This document shows, piece by piece, positions 15,801 to 22,821 of a stretch of DNA of 30,931 nucleotides. Every line of letters starts with the position of its first letter. The first letter of the stretch is position 1. Under the pieces are notes generated by a model that did not search any database, had not been told where the DNA came from, and was given only the letters and a program-made list of their open reading frames with translations. This DNA comes from Collinsella sp. (GTDB taxonomy: Bacteria > Actinomycetota > Coriobacteriia > Coriobacteriales > Coriobacteriaceae). Location of the stretch: assembly GCA_019424965.1 (NCBI GenBank), contig JAHYYL010000025.1, forward strand, positions 1 to 30,931, read 5' to 3'. Position numbers and translations under genes: made by a program.

Positions 15801-17264
15801 GAGCGCCAGCTTCGCTAGCACCCAGGGGTTGACGTTTAGGAAAAACGGCACTGGTCCTAGGGTAAACTGCTCGATCCAATTGAGGTCGGTTCTTACCTGG
15901 AAGAGGGCCTTAATATTGCCGTATGCAGGGTCGTTGTTATCACCCCAGGTTTTGCCCACCCAGTCGTAGGCGAGCGATCCGTACAGCTGCGTGGCGATAT
16001 CCATCGTAAACAGCAGTGTGCAGTGATGGCGAAGCAGTTTGGTGTTCCTTGGATCGGTACCCGAACCGGCACTCATGCTCTTGTACTGATTCCACTTCCC
16101 CTCCATCTCGTCGAGGTAGCGGTTTGCCTGCTTGGCGCCCGACTCACGCGGTGACTTCTTCCAGTACTCCGGATCCGGATTGCCCGAATCGTTCATATAG
16201 CTGGCTGGTTTGTATCCTCCGCCAAACAGTACGTACCCGGCAAACGAGAAATCGAAGAGGATCGGAAATGTGGGCATCCAACACGTGAACTTATTACCGC
16301 CGATGCCGGGAAACGATGCGGGGAAATCAAATGGAGTGACCTCTTGGTCCATGGTGGTGGGAATGATGGTGGTCGAGCCCGATTCTGCTTTTGCGGCCGG
16401 CGCGGTGACAACGGCCATGGGGGAGGAGAGTGTATAGGTCTTGCCCTGGTAGTCGAGGACAAAGCGCAGCTTGCATCCTTCTTCCAGAAGGCCCGATGCC
16501 GCATCGAGGAACTTGTCTTCGAGTGTGAACGTTGCCAGATTATCTGAACCCGATGCGCTGGCCTTGATCTGACCGATCTGCGTGACGGTTTCGGGCGAGC
16601 TGCCCGCGGCAGGCGTCACTTTGTTGATGCGCAGCGTTGCCTGTCCACCCTGTGGCAGATGTGCCTGCACGGTAAAGGCGTGCGTATCGGGCTGCTCGTT
16701 TGCCGTGTCGTCCTTCGGCAATGTCATGAACGTAGCTTCAGCGTACTGGATGTCCCATTCGTCAAACGTGAGCTGGCGAAAGTACGGCTCGCCGTCGGAA
16801 AGCGGACGCGTGGGCGCGGTTATGGCGGTGCCGCCCTGGATACGCGCAAGGGGAATCTCGACATCGCGGTAGCCCGCCATGCTAATGGAGATGCCGCCGT
16901 TAAAGTCGTACGCGTCGAGAAGCGTTACCTCGTCCACGTAGCCTTCCGAAAGCGGCGCGACCTCAAAGATGGCGGTGCCTTCGTCATCGGTAGTGGCGGT
17001 GAGCTGCTTGCCTGCGGCATAGCGCGATGTGAGCGTGACCTTGGCACCTGCGATGGGATTCTTCTTATGAGCGACATCGACTACCACCACGCCAAACATG
17101 GTGCGCGAGAGCACCAAGACCTTGAAGGGATCTTTTTCGTCGGCATAGGCTTCGGTGGGCGTGAGCGGCAATATGAAGGCGTTTGCGCTTCCCGGCACGC
17201 GCGGCAACATAATGCTTGCCAGTGAGGATGCTCCGGCGATAAGTAACGAACGGCGATCAAGCAT
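12897..17264 (-). CDS. Large exported surface protein with Tat-like signal and sortase-type anchor
   Basis: This is a 1455-residue protein. Residues 1-29 form a signal peptide with a twin arginine (LDRRSLLIAGASS) and an alanine-rich cleavage site near SANA. A carboxypeptidase-regulatory or Ig-like beta domain (AGAKVTLTSRY...DDEGTAIFEV) lies at about 75-110. A long middle region without a domain I recognise follows, then a CARDB-like segment (SFMVTVRNDGNTLLTAGTI) around 1200-1230. A Gly/Ser-rich linker leads to LAGTGD, a hydrophobic stretch and RR, i.e. an LPXTG-like sortase signal. I chose ATG 17264 because it gives the signal peptide and has GGGAG upstream; the frame stays open to 17642 but would overlap the LuxR gene. 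The gene lies downstream of that regulator on the same strand. The probable role is adhesion or host/carbohydrate interaction, unproven. Confidence 0.85.
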   Translation of the reverse strand: MLDRRSLLIAGASSLASIMLPRVPGSANAFILPLTPTEAYADEKDPFKVLVLSRTMFGVVVVDVAHKKNPIAGAKVTLTSRYAAGKQLTATTDDEGTAIFEVAPLSEGYVDEVTLLDAYDFNGGISISMAGYRDVEIPLARIQGGTAITAPTRPLSDGEPYFRQLTFDEWDIQYAEATFMTLPKDDTANEQPDTHAFTVQAHLPQGGQATLRINKVTPAAGSSPETVTQIGQIKASASGSDNLATFTLEDKFLDAASGLLEEGCKLRFVLDYQGKTYTLSSPMAVVTAPAAKAESGSTTIIPTTMDQEVTPFDFPASFPGIGGNKFTCWMPTFPILFDFSFAGYVLFGGGYKPASYMNDSGNPDPEYWKKSPRESGAKQANRYLDEMEGKWNQYKSMSAGSGTDPRNTKLLRHHCTLLFTMDIATQLYGSLAYDWVGKTWGDNNDPAYGNIKALFQVRTDLNWIEQFTLGPVPFFLNVNPWVLAKLALAVGAHTHGSGAAFFKNISLDYSNTSGSFTIQIGLAVTFGAGVAGVASSAVRGAASLTLCIGYEKADGHQLPRLRVGADVDVDVILQFVMFKWTTKAWSGSWPTLLDSWNMSVNNGDQYVLQRSELALGGDTPYTLDARFGSAGNAEAGCVPQFIASATIVTNAELLARAEVNATAANVAPVVRDWDRAVTRIELEADAESDDTGQVEHFVHALIENDENAAPMYEYTYIVQATNAVADPNANSAGVSEDERGGIKPSSDSVLFSGVLSEAHMRLTMIAGAECLFRIASVRYGDNGRSRLVVHTKANGTWSAPTPVDFPLGFGEGDVERYGIYDYDFDVVEYTDGRGNQDAYVLLVSGERPAGDNTLFDTASTSGILSVVRLRISNDGVRVISHTSWRSISRGRLQEDGYQCLQCPRITVGKTLVDGRLSGAYLHRRGATAEKALGSEAEVALECFTLWSDVSGDSLTFRQVLRFTQAPSSIELGAPENIDGKMVVPVAYETADGCGCASYAVIGQSIAGWGVMPPDAAVPRAVPWPQHTGFLATVNEQLQHITWTRGASAFGKQPVGAAGCGPASFSVSNNGRCVLYVENTDGKVGQTYDEEGNPVAVMGKHFRIFASTLARDLFTEPFVMCELDHPVDQITTFLTSGGMLSALATHIVSAEKSEAELHGIEVPLVACATPTGAVATSGAVVPGAAGESFMVTVRNDGNTLLTAGTIDLYREGSSQPFSSASIGFGVNARMASIYDPELAEDASANDMAHVKYALETLGEHFATHPLVADNGNAVLAPGCTAQFRMSFAIPESWSDEVGKRVTLYAKARNLVALDPVTFEEIRPGANSALGAVLHELHVSDAACERSEVQVGVCDSADTTGLHDAPMTADGDGGSSGGGADEGGGSGGSSSGSGKDHGNNKCSGKAGALAGTGDVNAPLTAAAAALAVAGAGLVAYSARRTALEKDTAYEDNSDRPR

Positions 17265-17419
17265 TTTGGGCTCCCATCCCGCAAATATCGGTGGAAATAA
17301 TCCAATTTTGCGAGAAGGCGCTTCGTGGCGGTACTGCCGTTCAAGGGTCAAAATGTCCAAATTGATCGAGCGAAGCGCCGGGTTCCGGAACGCGTTCGAT
17401 GCGCTTGGCAGCCCGGTCG

Positions 17420-18424
17420 CTAACGCAACATATGCGCGACCAGCTCGGCGCGTGTGCCGATGCCAAGCTTTGCGTATACGCCGGATAGGCGGTTTTTGAC
17501 GGTACCCGGCGATACTCCCATATGGCGTGCGATTTCGGCGTTGGTCCACCCACGACAGGCGAGCATGGCCATGGTGAACTCTGTGGTCGTTAGATCGTCG
17601 GCCACGTCCTCGCCCGAATCGGGGTTGTGGATGCGCCGCCAACCGTAGCTGAATCGATACGTGATCTCGATGATGCGAGCGAAATCATCGGGGTATTGCG
17701 ATTTTAAGCATGCCTCGATAAGCCCCTGCAAAAGGCCGTGGTGCTCGCCGATAAGCTCGATGAGGCCGTCGGGGCGCGCAATGTTCCAAGCAGCTCCGAA
17801 GTGCGTTTTTGCGGCGCCCACGTCTTTGAGACTCATGCAGGCCATGGAAGCCGACAGGTGCAGGAACAGCTCCGAGATGGGATAACTTCCCTGTTTCATG
17901 ATCAGGGCGTTTTCCGCCATGCCTAGACTGCGGCCATATTCGCCGCGCAGGTACAGGGCATGCGCCATCACGTAGCTGGCGAACAGGCGCAGGCCTTCGG
18001 GCAGATGTGCCGCAAGCGGATAAAACTCTTCGGCGGAATACGGGGAAGGCAAGTGCAGCAGGACGCTCGCGGCGGAGGCGAACAGGATATGCGTGGCGTG
18101 GACGGCGGGCGATTCATCGTCAGTTGGTATTTCGAGGATGCCCGCAAGGCAACGGCGGGCATCGGCGATACGGTTGAGCGACAGACTGGCATATCCGCAG
18201 ATAAGGCATGCGGAATAGCGCAGTGCGGGGGGGGTGGCGTCAAGATAGGGGCGTGCTGTCTCGGCGGCGAGTGTGGCCTGTCCGCGAAAGTACAGCGCTT
18301 CTGCCGAGGCGATGGTGCGTGAATCGGGGTCGGAAATGCCTGCAACCGCAGCGTCAATCTGCCCCGGCACAAAGGCAGTGCACATCAACGGCATGGGAAT
18401 GCGCGGGTAGCCATCGCAGTCCAT
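17420..18424 (-). CDS. LuxR-family transcriptional regulator
   Basis: This is a 334-residue protein. The last ~55 residues are a LuxR/GerE helix-turn-helix: LACRGWTNAEIARHMGVS, then PGTVKNRLSGVYAKLGI and RAELVAHM. The N-terminal ~270 residues are helical and repeat-like (TPR-like in appearance: SLSLNRIADARRCL, ALYLRGEYGRSLGMAENAL), as in MalT-like regulators, but there is no P-loop. ATG 18424 follows GGAGATGGAAG. The frame runs open much further (to 19207), but that part is antisense to guaA and is rejected. The next gene in the same direction is the 1455-residue surface protein, 155 bases downstream, which is the probable target. Coriobacteria carry many such LuxR genes next to the genes they control. 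Confidence 0.88.
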   Translation of the reverse strand: MDCDGYPRIPMPLMCTAFVPGQIDAAVAGISDPDSRTIASAEALYFRGQATLAAETARPYLDATPPALRYSACLICGYASLSLNRIADARRCLAGILEIPTDDESPAVHATHILFASAASVLLHLPSPYSAEEFYPLAAHLPEGLRLFASYVMAHALYLRGEYGRSLGMAENALIMKQGSYPISELFLHLSASMACMSLKDVGAAKTHFGAAWNIARPDGLIELIGEHHGLLQGLIEACLKSQYPDDFARIIEITYRFSYGWRRIHNPDSGEDVADDLTTTEFTMAMLACRGWTNAEIARHMGVSPGTVKNRLSGVYAKLGIGTRAELVAHMLR

Positions 18425-18459
18425 CTTCCATCTCCCATCAGGTGGCAACATTAGCAGCA

Positions 18460-18487
18460 ATTGTACTCTTGTCGCTCGGGACTGGAA
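18460..18487 (-). promoter_or_regulatory. Candidate promoter of the LuxR gene
   Basis: On the minus strand, TTCCAG (18487-18482) and TACAAT (18465-18460) are 16 bases apart. Transcription would start about 30 bases before ATG 18424. The -35 match is weak; the -10 is good. Confidence 0.4.
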
Positions 18488-18546
18488 TTTGTGGGTATCG
18501 CCTGCGATTATGCCGAACGTATAAAGGAAGAGTCTATTGGCGATGC

Positions 18547-18583
18547 TCCCAAGGTGGCTACCGAAGTCTAGCTGACCTTGGGA
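18547..18583. repeat. Perfect 9-bp inverted repeat upstream of guaA
   Basis: TCCCAAGGT (18547-18555) and ACCTTGGGA (18575-18583) are exact reverse complements around a 19-base loop, in the intergenic region between the divergent LuxR and guaA genes. It lies upstream of the guaA promoter and could be a regulator site or a small terminator-like element. Confidence 0.45.
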
Positions 18584-18649
18584 TATAGAAAAACTGCCGC
18601 CCCTGCAAAAAGCTCTGTCGCAGCGATGGGAAACGCATCTCGTTCTGCA

Positions 18650-18655
18650 TATAAT
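18650..18655 (+). promoter_or_regulatory. Candidate -10 box of guaA
   Basis: A perfect TATAAT lies at 18650-18655, 66 bases before ATG 18722, with only a poor -35 (TGGGAA, 18627-18632, 17-base spacing). The leader of about 60 bases ends in a good RBS, AAGGAG. Confidence 0.5.
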
Positions 18656-18721
18656 GAGGTCATATGACGGTGCGTCTGCATACGCGCGGCGCATTTCCAT
18701 CGAATCGAGAAGGAGCTCTGC

Positions 18722-19702
18722 ATGGATCCCAACAAGCGTCCCGACGACATGGTGCGTATCACCACTCCCGAACTTGCCCAGGTGTTCATCGATGAGCAGG
18801 TCGCTGCAATCCGCGAGCAGATCGGCGACAAGAAGGTCCTGCTGGCTCTTTCGGGCGGCGTCGACAGCTCGGTTGTCGCGGCCCTGCTCATCAAGGCCAT
18901 CGGCAAGCAGCTCATTTGCGTGCATGTTAACCACGGCCTGATGCGCAAGGGCGAGAGCGAGCAGGTCGTCGACGTCTTCAAGAATCAGATGGATGCCAAC
19001 CTGGTTTACGTTGACGCCACAGATCGCTTCCTGGACAAGCTCGTGGACGTCGAGGAGCCCGAGGCCAAGCGTAAGATTATCGGCGCCGAGTTCATTCGCG
19101 TGTTCGAGGAGGAGGCCCGCAAGGTTGGCGATGAGGTCAGCTTCCTCGCCCAGGGCACCATCTATCCCGACATCCTGGAGTCCCAAGACGGCGTGAAGGC
19201 TCACCACAACGTGGGCGGTCTGCCCGAGGATCTGCAGTTTGAGCTCTGCGAGCCCGTCAAACTGCTGTACAAGGACGAGGTCCGCGTCGTGGGTCGCGAG
19301 CTCGGCCTGCCCGAGAATATGGTTGAGCGCCAGCCGTTCCCCGGTCCCGGCCTGGGCGTCCGCTGCCTTGGTGCCATCACCCGCGACCGTCTTGAGGCGC
19401 TGCGCGAAGCCGACGCCATCGTGCGCGAGGAGATCGACAAGGCCGGTCTGGCCATCTGGCAGTATTTTGCCGTCGTGCCCGACTTCCGCGCAACCGGTGT
19501 GCGCGAGGGCAAGCGCGCCTACGATTGGCCCTGCATCATCCGCTGCATCAACACCGTCGATGTCATGACTGCCGAGGTTCCCGAGCTCGACTGGGCGCTA
19601 CTCAAGCGTATTACCGCTCGCGTCACCGCCGAGGTTCCCGGCATCTGCCGCGTGTGCTACGACCTCACGCCGAAGCCCGTTGGCACCGTTGAGTGGGAGT
19701 AA
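18722..19702 (+). CDS. guaA: GMP synthase ATP-pyrophosphatase subunit (no glutaminase domain)
   Basis: This 326-residue protein catalyses adenylation and amination of XMP to GMP. The PP-loop SGGVDSS is at 44-50, followed by GTIYPD, SHHNVGG-like AHHNVGGLPED, and the C-terminal dimerisation domain with QPFPGPGLGVR, READAIVREEI, IWQYFAVVPD and the ending KPVGTVEWE, where the C-terminal WE is characteristic. Usual bacterial GuaA is a single chain of about 510-525 residues with an N-terminal class I glutamine amidotransferase domain. Here that domain is absent, and the 297 bases upstream contain no trace of it, so this is the GuaAb-type arrangement best known from archaea. It must use free ammonia or a glutaminase subunit encoded elsewhere. 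Start and length are supported by AAGGAG upstream and a terminator downstream. Confidence 0.93.
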   Translation: MDPNKRPDDMVRITTPELAQVFIDEQVAAIREQIGDKKVLLALSGGVDSSVVAALLIKAIGKQLICVHVNHGLMRKGESEQVVDVFKNQMDANLVYVDATDRFLDKLVDVEEPEAKRKIIGAEFIRVFEEEARKVGDEVSFLAQGTIYPDILESQDGVKAHHNVGGLPEDLQFELCEPVKLLYKDEVRVVGRELGLPENMVERQPFPGPGLGVRCLGAITRDRLEALREADAIVREEIDKAGLAIWQYFAVVPDFRATGVREGKRAYDWPCIIRCINTVDVMTAEVPELDWALLKRITARVTAEVPGICRVCYDLTPKPVGTVEWE

Positions 19703-19714
19703 GCTAACTCACCT

Positions 19715-19749
19715 AGCCCCCGTTTCCGCTTGGAAGCGGGGGCTTTTTG
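19715..19749 (+). terminator. Rho-independent terminator of guaA
   Basis: AGCCCCCG (19715-19722) pairs with CGGGGGCT (19737-19744), with further TTCC/GGAA pairing inside, followed by TTTTT. It begins 12 bases after the guaA stop. Confidence 0.93.
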
Positions 19750-19799
19750 CTGGCGCTTCGCCCAATTTCGCGCATCTTGGGCCTCACGTATCCTGCGAA

Positions 19800-20975
19800 C
19801 TAACAGATGTGACAAAGGGGCAGTTCCTTTGTCGCATCTTCGATGTTATGCGCGGGAAGGGTCACGAGCATGGTCGTTCCGCGCTCCGAGCTCTCTTCGA
19901 CCTCGATGGAGCCGCCGTGGAGTGCGGCAATCTCCCAGACCAGTGCAAGCCCCAGCCCCACGCCGCCATATGCCCTGCTGCGCGATTTGTCGACGCGAAA
20001 GAAGGGCTGGAAGATGCTCGTCTGGTATTGCTCGGGAATGCCCGGCCCCTGGTCGCGCACGCGTAGCAGCACGCGGTCGCCTTCGGCGCAGGCGTTGATT
20101 TGCACGGTCGAGTTGGGCGCGCTGTAACGTATGGCGTTTTCGGCCAAGTTGAACAGCAGCCGATAGATTAGCGTATCGCTGCCGATCGTTTGCGCGTCGC
20201 CCTCACTTGTAAGCGTGATGTCTTTTTGCTCGGCAAGGGGCGCCAGGTCCGTGAGTACTTCTTCGATCATCGGCGCCAGGTCAATCGCATCGTTGCAAGG
20301 GACACTGCGCAGCTCGCTCATCTCGAGCAGGGTCTTTGTCATGTGCGTCATCCGCTCGGTCTGCTCCTGCAGCAGCCCGAGCAGGCTCGCTGTATCGGCG
20401 TCGACGTCGGGGTGCTCGGCGCAAAACAGCTCAACCTGGGCCTGCATGAGCGCAAGTGGCGTGCGCAGCTCGTGCGCCGCATTGCCCGTAAACTGTCTTT
20501 GTGCGGAAAATCCCTCGTCAAGGCGGGCAATCATGTCGTTAAACGACGCGCTGCAGCGCCTGAGTTCAGAGGGCACGTCCTCGCTGATTTTTGTGTCGGC
20601 GAGGTTGTCGGGCCGCACGCTCTCGACTTGTGCCGCAAAGGAGCGCAACGGCTGCAACGCATGCCCGCTCACAAAGTAGGCCAGGACGCCTCCGAGCAGC
20701 GTCACCGCCGCAGTTATATACCAGCTCGTCGCGCCAAACGATTCTTGGGCGTCGTTCACGACGATGGTCAGCGCATCGTCGAGCTCTTTGTTTGTCGGGT
20801 CAAATGCGCTGGGCGAGGCCGCCTCCACCTTGCTGTGCGCCGACGCTTCTGCACCAATCGAGTCCATGTAGCGCATGCCGGAGTAGCCAACCAGGCAATT
20901 CATAAGTACGCAGGTCGAACATATCAGCAGTGCCGTCATCAACGTGATGCGCCACTGCAGCGACAGCCGCTTCAT
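19800..20975 (-). CDS. Sensor histidine kinase
   Basis: This 391-residue membrane kinase is the partner of the response regulator just upstream. Transmembrane segments lie at about 10-32 and 84-104 with a short ~50-residue extracytoplasmic sensor between them. A HAMP-like linker (QPLRSFAAQVESV) follows, then the H-box NAAHELRTPLA with H168, N-box NLAENAIRYS, G1 DQGPGIP, F-box FQPFFRVD and G2 GVGLGLAL. It overlaps the regulator by ATGA (20975-20972). The last ~12 codons (EDATKELPLCHIC) are read from a 31-bp palindromic repeat found twice more in this window, so the natural C-terminus was probably altered by the repeat. The pair is divergent from the CXXC/4Fe-4S/TlpA operon and probably controls it. 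Confidence 0.92.
   Translation of the reverse strand: MKRLSLQWRITLMTALLICSTCVLMNCLVGYSGMRYMDSIGAEASAHSKVEAASPSAFDPTNKELDDALTIVVNDAQESFGATSWYITAAVTLLGGVLAYFVSGHALQPLRSFAAQVESVRPDNLADTKISEDVPSELRRCSASFNDMIARLDEGFSAQRQFTGNAAHELRTPLALMQAQVELFCAEHPDVDADTASLLGLLQEQTERMTHMTKTLLEMSELRSVPCNDAIDLAPMIEEVLTDLAPLAEQKDITLTSEGDAQTIGSDTLIYRLLFNLAENAIRYSAPNSTVQINACAEGDRVLLRVRDQGPGIPEQYQTSIFQPFFRVDKSRSRAYGGVGLGLALVWEIAALHGGSIEVEESSERGTTMLVTLPAHNIEDATKELPLCHIC
19807..19837. repeat. 31-bp palindromic repeat, copy 1 (inside kinase 3' end)
   Basis: The left arm ATGTGACAAAGG and right arm CCTTTGTCGCAT are complementary apart from one G-T pair, around GGCAGTT. It matches the copies at 25714-25744 and 29178-29208. 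Similarity with copy 2 continues about 20 bases further (GATGTTAT, then GCGGGA). Confidence 0.85.
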
Positions 20976-21646
20976 TTGCCGTCCTCCATAACGTAGCCTT
21001 CGCCGATTCGGTTGCGGATGGGGTCGTGCCCCAACGCACCGCGCAGCTTTTTTCGCAGCGACGAGATATGCACGCGGGTCGCGTTGCTAAAGCTGTTGAC
21101 GCTGCTGTCCCATACATGCTCGATAAGCTCTTCCTGGCTCACCGGCCGCCCCTGGTTAAGCATCAGGTATTCCAAGATGCCGGTCTCCTTGCGCGTGAGG
21201 GATAGGGTCTCGCCGCCCACGGAGGCGAGGCGCGCCTTGGTGTCAAAGCTCAACAATCCACAGGCTAGAACAACGTCGTTTTGCGTAAAGCGCCTGAGCG
21301 TGAGACTGCGTATGCGTGCCGCCAGCTCGTCAAGATGGAACGGCTTGGTGAGGTAGTCGTTGGCGCCCGCATCGAGCCCCGCTACCTTGTCGGAGACCTC
21401 GCCACGTGCCGAGAGCACGAGCACCTTGGTCTCGCAATCGGTAATTCTGAGTTGCCTGAGCACGGTCATGCCGTCGACATGGGGGAGATTGAGGTCGAGC
21501 ACGACAAGATCAAAGGTCTCGACATCGAGCAGATCGAGGGCCTGCTGCCCGTCGTAGCAGCAGTCGACGCTATAGGCCAAGTTGCGCAGGCTGCGTGCGA
21601 TCGCATCGCACAGCGCCCGCTCGTCCTCGACGACCAAGATGCGCAT
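20972..21646 (-). CDS. OmpR-family response regulator
   Basis: This 224-residue protein has a receiver domain with E7/D8, phospho-acceptor D51 (VVLDLNLP), and K101 in YLTKPF. The C-terminal winged-helix DNA-binding domain (~125-224) shows LSLTRKETGILEYLM, SQEELIEHVW and the recognition-helix region ATRVHISSLRKKL, ending in IRNRIGEGYVME. The start has AAGGAG upstream. It is the first gene of the pair with the kinase and is divergent, with an 89-base gap, from the redox operon at 21736, which is the most likely target. The signal is unknown; the redox state of the envelope is a reasonable guess from context only. Confidence 0.93.
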   Translation of the reverse strand: MRILVVEDERALCDAIARSLRNLAYSVDCCYDGQQALDLLDVETFDLVVLDLNLPHVDGMTVLRQLRITDCETKVLVLSARGEVSDKVAGLDAGANDYLTKPFHLDELAARIRSLTLRRFTQNDVVLACGLLSFDTKARLASVGGETLSLTRKETGILEYLMLNQGRPVSQEELIEHVWDSSVNSFSNATRVHISSLRKKLRGALGHDPIRNRIGEGYVMEDGK

Positions 21647-21674
21647 AACGTTCTCCTTGCATAGTCATTCACGC

Positions 21675-21702
21675 TTAACACGGATTTTATAGTCGGTATG
21701 GT
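21675..21702 (+). promoter_or_regulatory. Candidate promoter of the redox operon
   Basis: TTAACA (21675-21680) and TATGGT (21697-21702) are separated by 16 bases in the divergent gap between the response regulator and the CXXC gene. An AT-rich TTTTATAG lies between them. This is a moderate match only. Confidence 0.35.
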
Positions 21703-21735
21703 CCAATGGGTCGCGAAACGAAAGGAGTGGTCAGA

Positions 21736-21882
21736 TTGTTCAAAGCGATTAAGCCTGTGGCGCAGGTGGCTTTGCTGATCGTTGGGGTAGCCATGGTTGG
21801 CTTTGGAATTATGCGCGGCGAGGCAGATGCCGTGCTGGCCAAGGCAATCAGGCTGTGCTTGGAGTGTATCGGAATTGGATAA
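21736..21882 (+). CDS. CXXC-motif micro-membrane protein (CD1871A family)
   Basis: This 48-residue protein runs MFKAIKPVAQ, one transmembrane helix (~8-27, VALLIVGVAMVGFGI), RGEADAVLAKAIRLCLECIGIG. The C-terminal ICLECIGIG-like ending and RGE after the helix match the small CD1871A family of CXXC proteins known to me from clostridia, which are found with a 4Fe-4S membrane protein and a TlpA-like protein, as here. The start is TTG 21736, 9 bases after AAAGGAG; GTG 21727 overlaps the RBS and is less likely. It overlaps the next gene by 8 bases. The two cysteines may pass electrons between the Fe-S protein and the exported thioredoxin (inference). Confidence 0.8.
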   Translation: MFKAIKPVAQVALLIVGVAMVGFGIMRGEADAVLAKAIRLCLECIGIG

Positions 21883-22786
21883 AAGAAAAAACACTGCATC
21901 GCATCTTTTAGCTCGATTTCGTGGATTGATTCAGGCGGCGGCGACGCTTGCGACCAATATTCACCTGCCTAACTTTGCCAAGGGCGGCATCTACCAGGGA
22001 GCGGGCAAAGCCGTCTGCGTGCCGGGTCTCAACTGCTACTCGTGTCCGGCGGCCTCGGGTGCGTGCCCCATCGGGTCGTTTCAGTCGGTGGTGGGCTCGT
22101 CTAAGTTTAGCTTTTCGTATTACGTCACCGGAACGCTCATTCTGATCGGCGTGCTGCTGGGACGTTTTGTATGCGGCTTTTTGTGTCCGTTTGGATGGCT
22201 GCAAGGGCTTCTGCATAAGATTCCCAGCAAAAAGCTCTCCACGAAAAAGCTCAAGCCGCTCACGTACATCAAGTATGCCGTGCTACTGTTTGCCGTGGTG
22301 CTGCTGCCCGTCTTGGTGGTTAACGATGTGGGTATGGGCGACCCGTTCTTTTGCAAGTACATCTGCCCGCAGGGTGTGCTCGAGGGCGCGATTCCGCTGT
22401 CCATCATGAACGTGGGAATCCGCTCCGCGCTGGGAAAGCTCTTTACCTGGAAGCTCGCGATCCTCATTGCGGTTACGGTGCTGAGCGTGCTGTTCTACCG
22501 CCCCTTCTGTAAATGGATTTGCCCCCTCGGCGCATTTTATGCACTCATGAACAAGGTGTCGTTGCTGGGGATTCAGGTCGATCATTGTAAATGCGTCTCG
22601 TGCGGCAAGTGCGCCAAGGTGTGCCAGATGGACGTGGACGTTACGCGTACGCCCGACCATGCCGAGTGCATTCGTTGCGGCAAATGCGTGGGCGCGTGCC
22701 CCGTCGATGCTATTAGCTTTCGCTACGGGCTGGGTGTGACGGGTGACAAACCCGCGCAGTCCACGCAAGCCTGCGAAAACAAATAG
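21875..22786 (+). CDS. NapH-like polyferredoxin membrane protein (4Fe-4S)
   Basis: This protein is about 303 residues long. N-terminal cysteines (CVPGLNCYSCPAASGACP, 48-65) are followed by four or five transmembrane segments, with the NapH/CcoG-type cysteine-proline motifs GFLCPFG (C104), YICPQG (C164) and WICPLG (C216). Two classical [4Fe-4S] ferredoxin motifs follow at C240/243/246/250 and C265/268/271/275. The probable role is electron transfer from the cytosol into or across the membrane. I prefer TTG 21875 as start because GGAG lies 10 bases upstream and it gives translational coupling to the CXXC gene; the open frame begins further back at 21797, inside that gene. It is followed 35 bases later by the TlpA-like gene. 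Confidence 0.9.
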   Translation: MDKRKNTASHLLARFRGLIQAAATLATNIHLPNFAKGGIYQGAGKAVCVPGLNCYSCPAASGACPIGSFQSVVGSSKFSFSYYVTGTLILIGVLLGRFVCGFLCPFGWLQGLLHKIPSKKLSTKKLKPLTYIKYAVLLFAVVLLPVLVVNDVGMGDPFFCKYICPQGVLEGAIPLSIMNVGIRSALGKLFTWKLAILIAVTVLSVLFYRPFCKWICPLGAFYALMNKVSLLGIQVDHCKCVSCGKCAKVCQMDVDVTRTPDHAECIRCGKCVGACPVDAISFRYGLGVTGDKPAQSTQACENK

Positions 22787-22821
22787 GTACCTATATAAGT
22801 TTCGATATAAACGGAGGAACC

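Noticed and set aside
17265..17642. 126-codon upstream extension of the surface protein
   Set aside because: It overlaps the LuxR gene, is rich in Arg/His without a domain, and would bury the signal peptide that begins at ATG 17264.
18425..19207. 261-codon upstream extension of the LuxR frame
   Set aside because: This part is antisense to guaA; the LuxR protein has a proper RBS and ATG at 18424.
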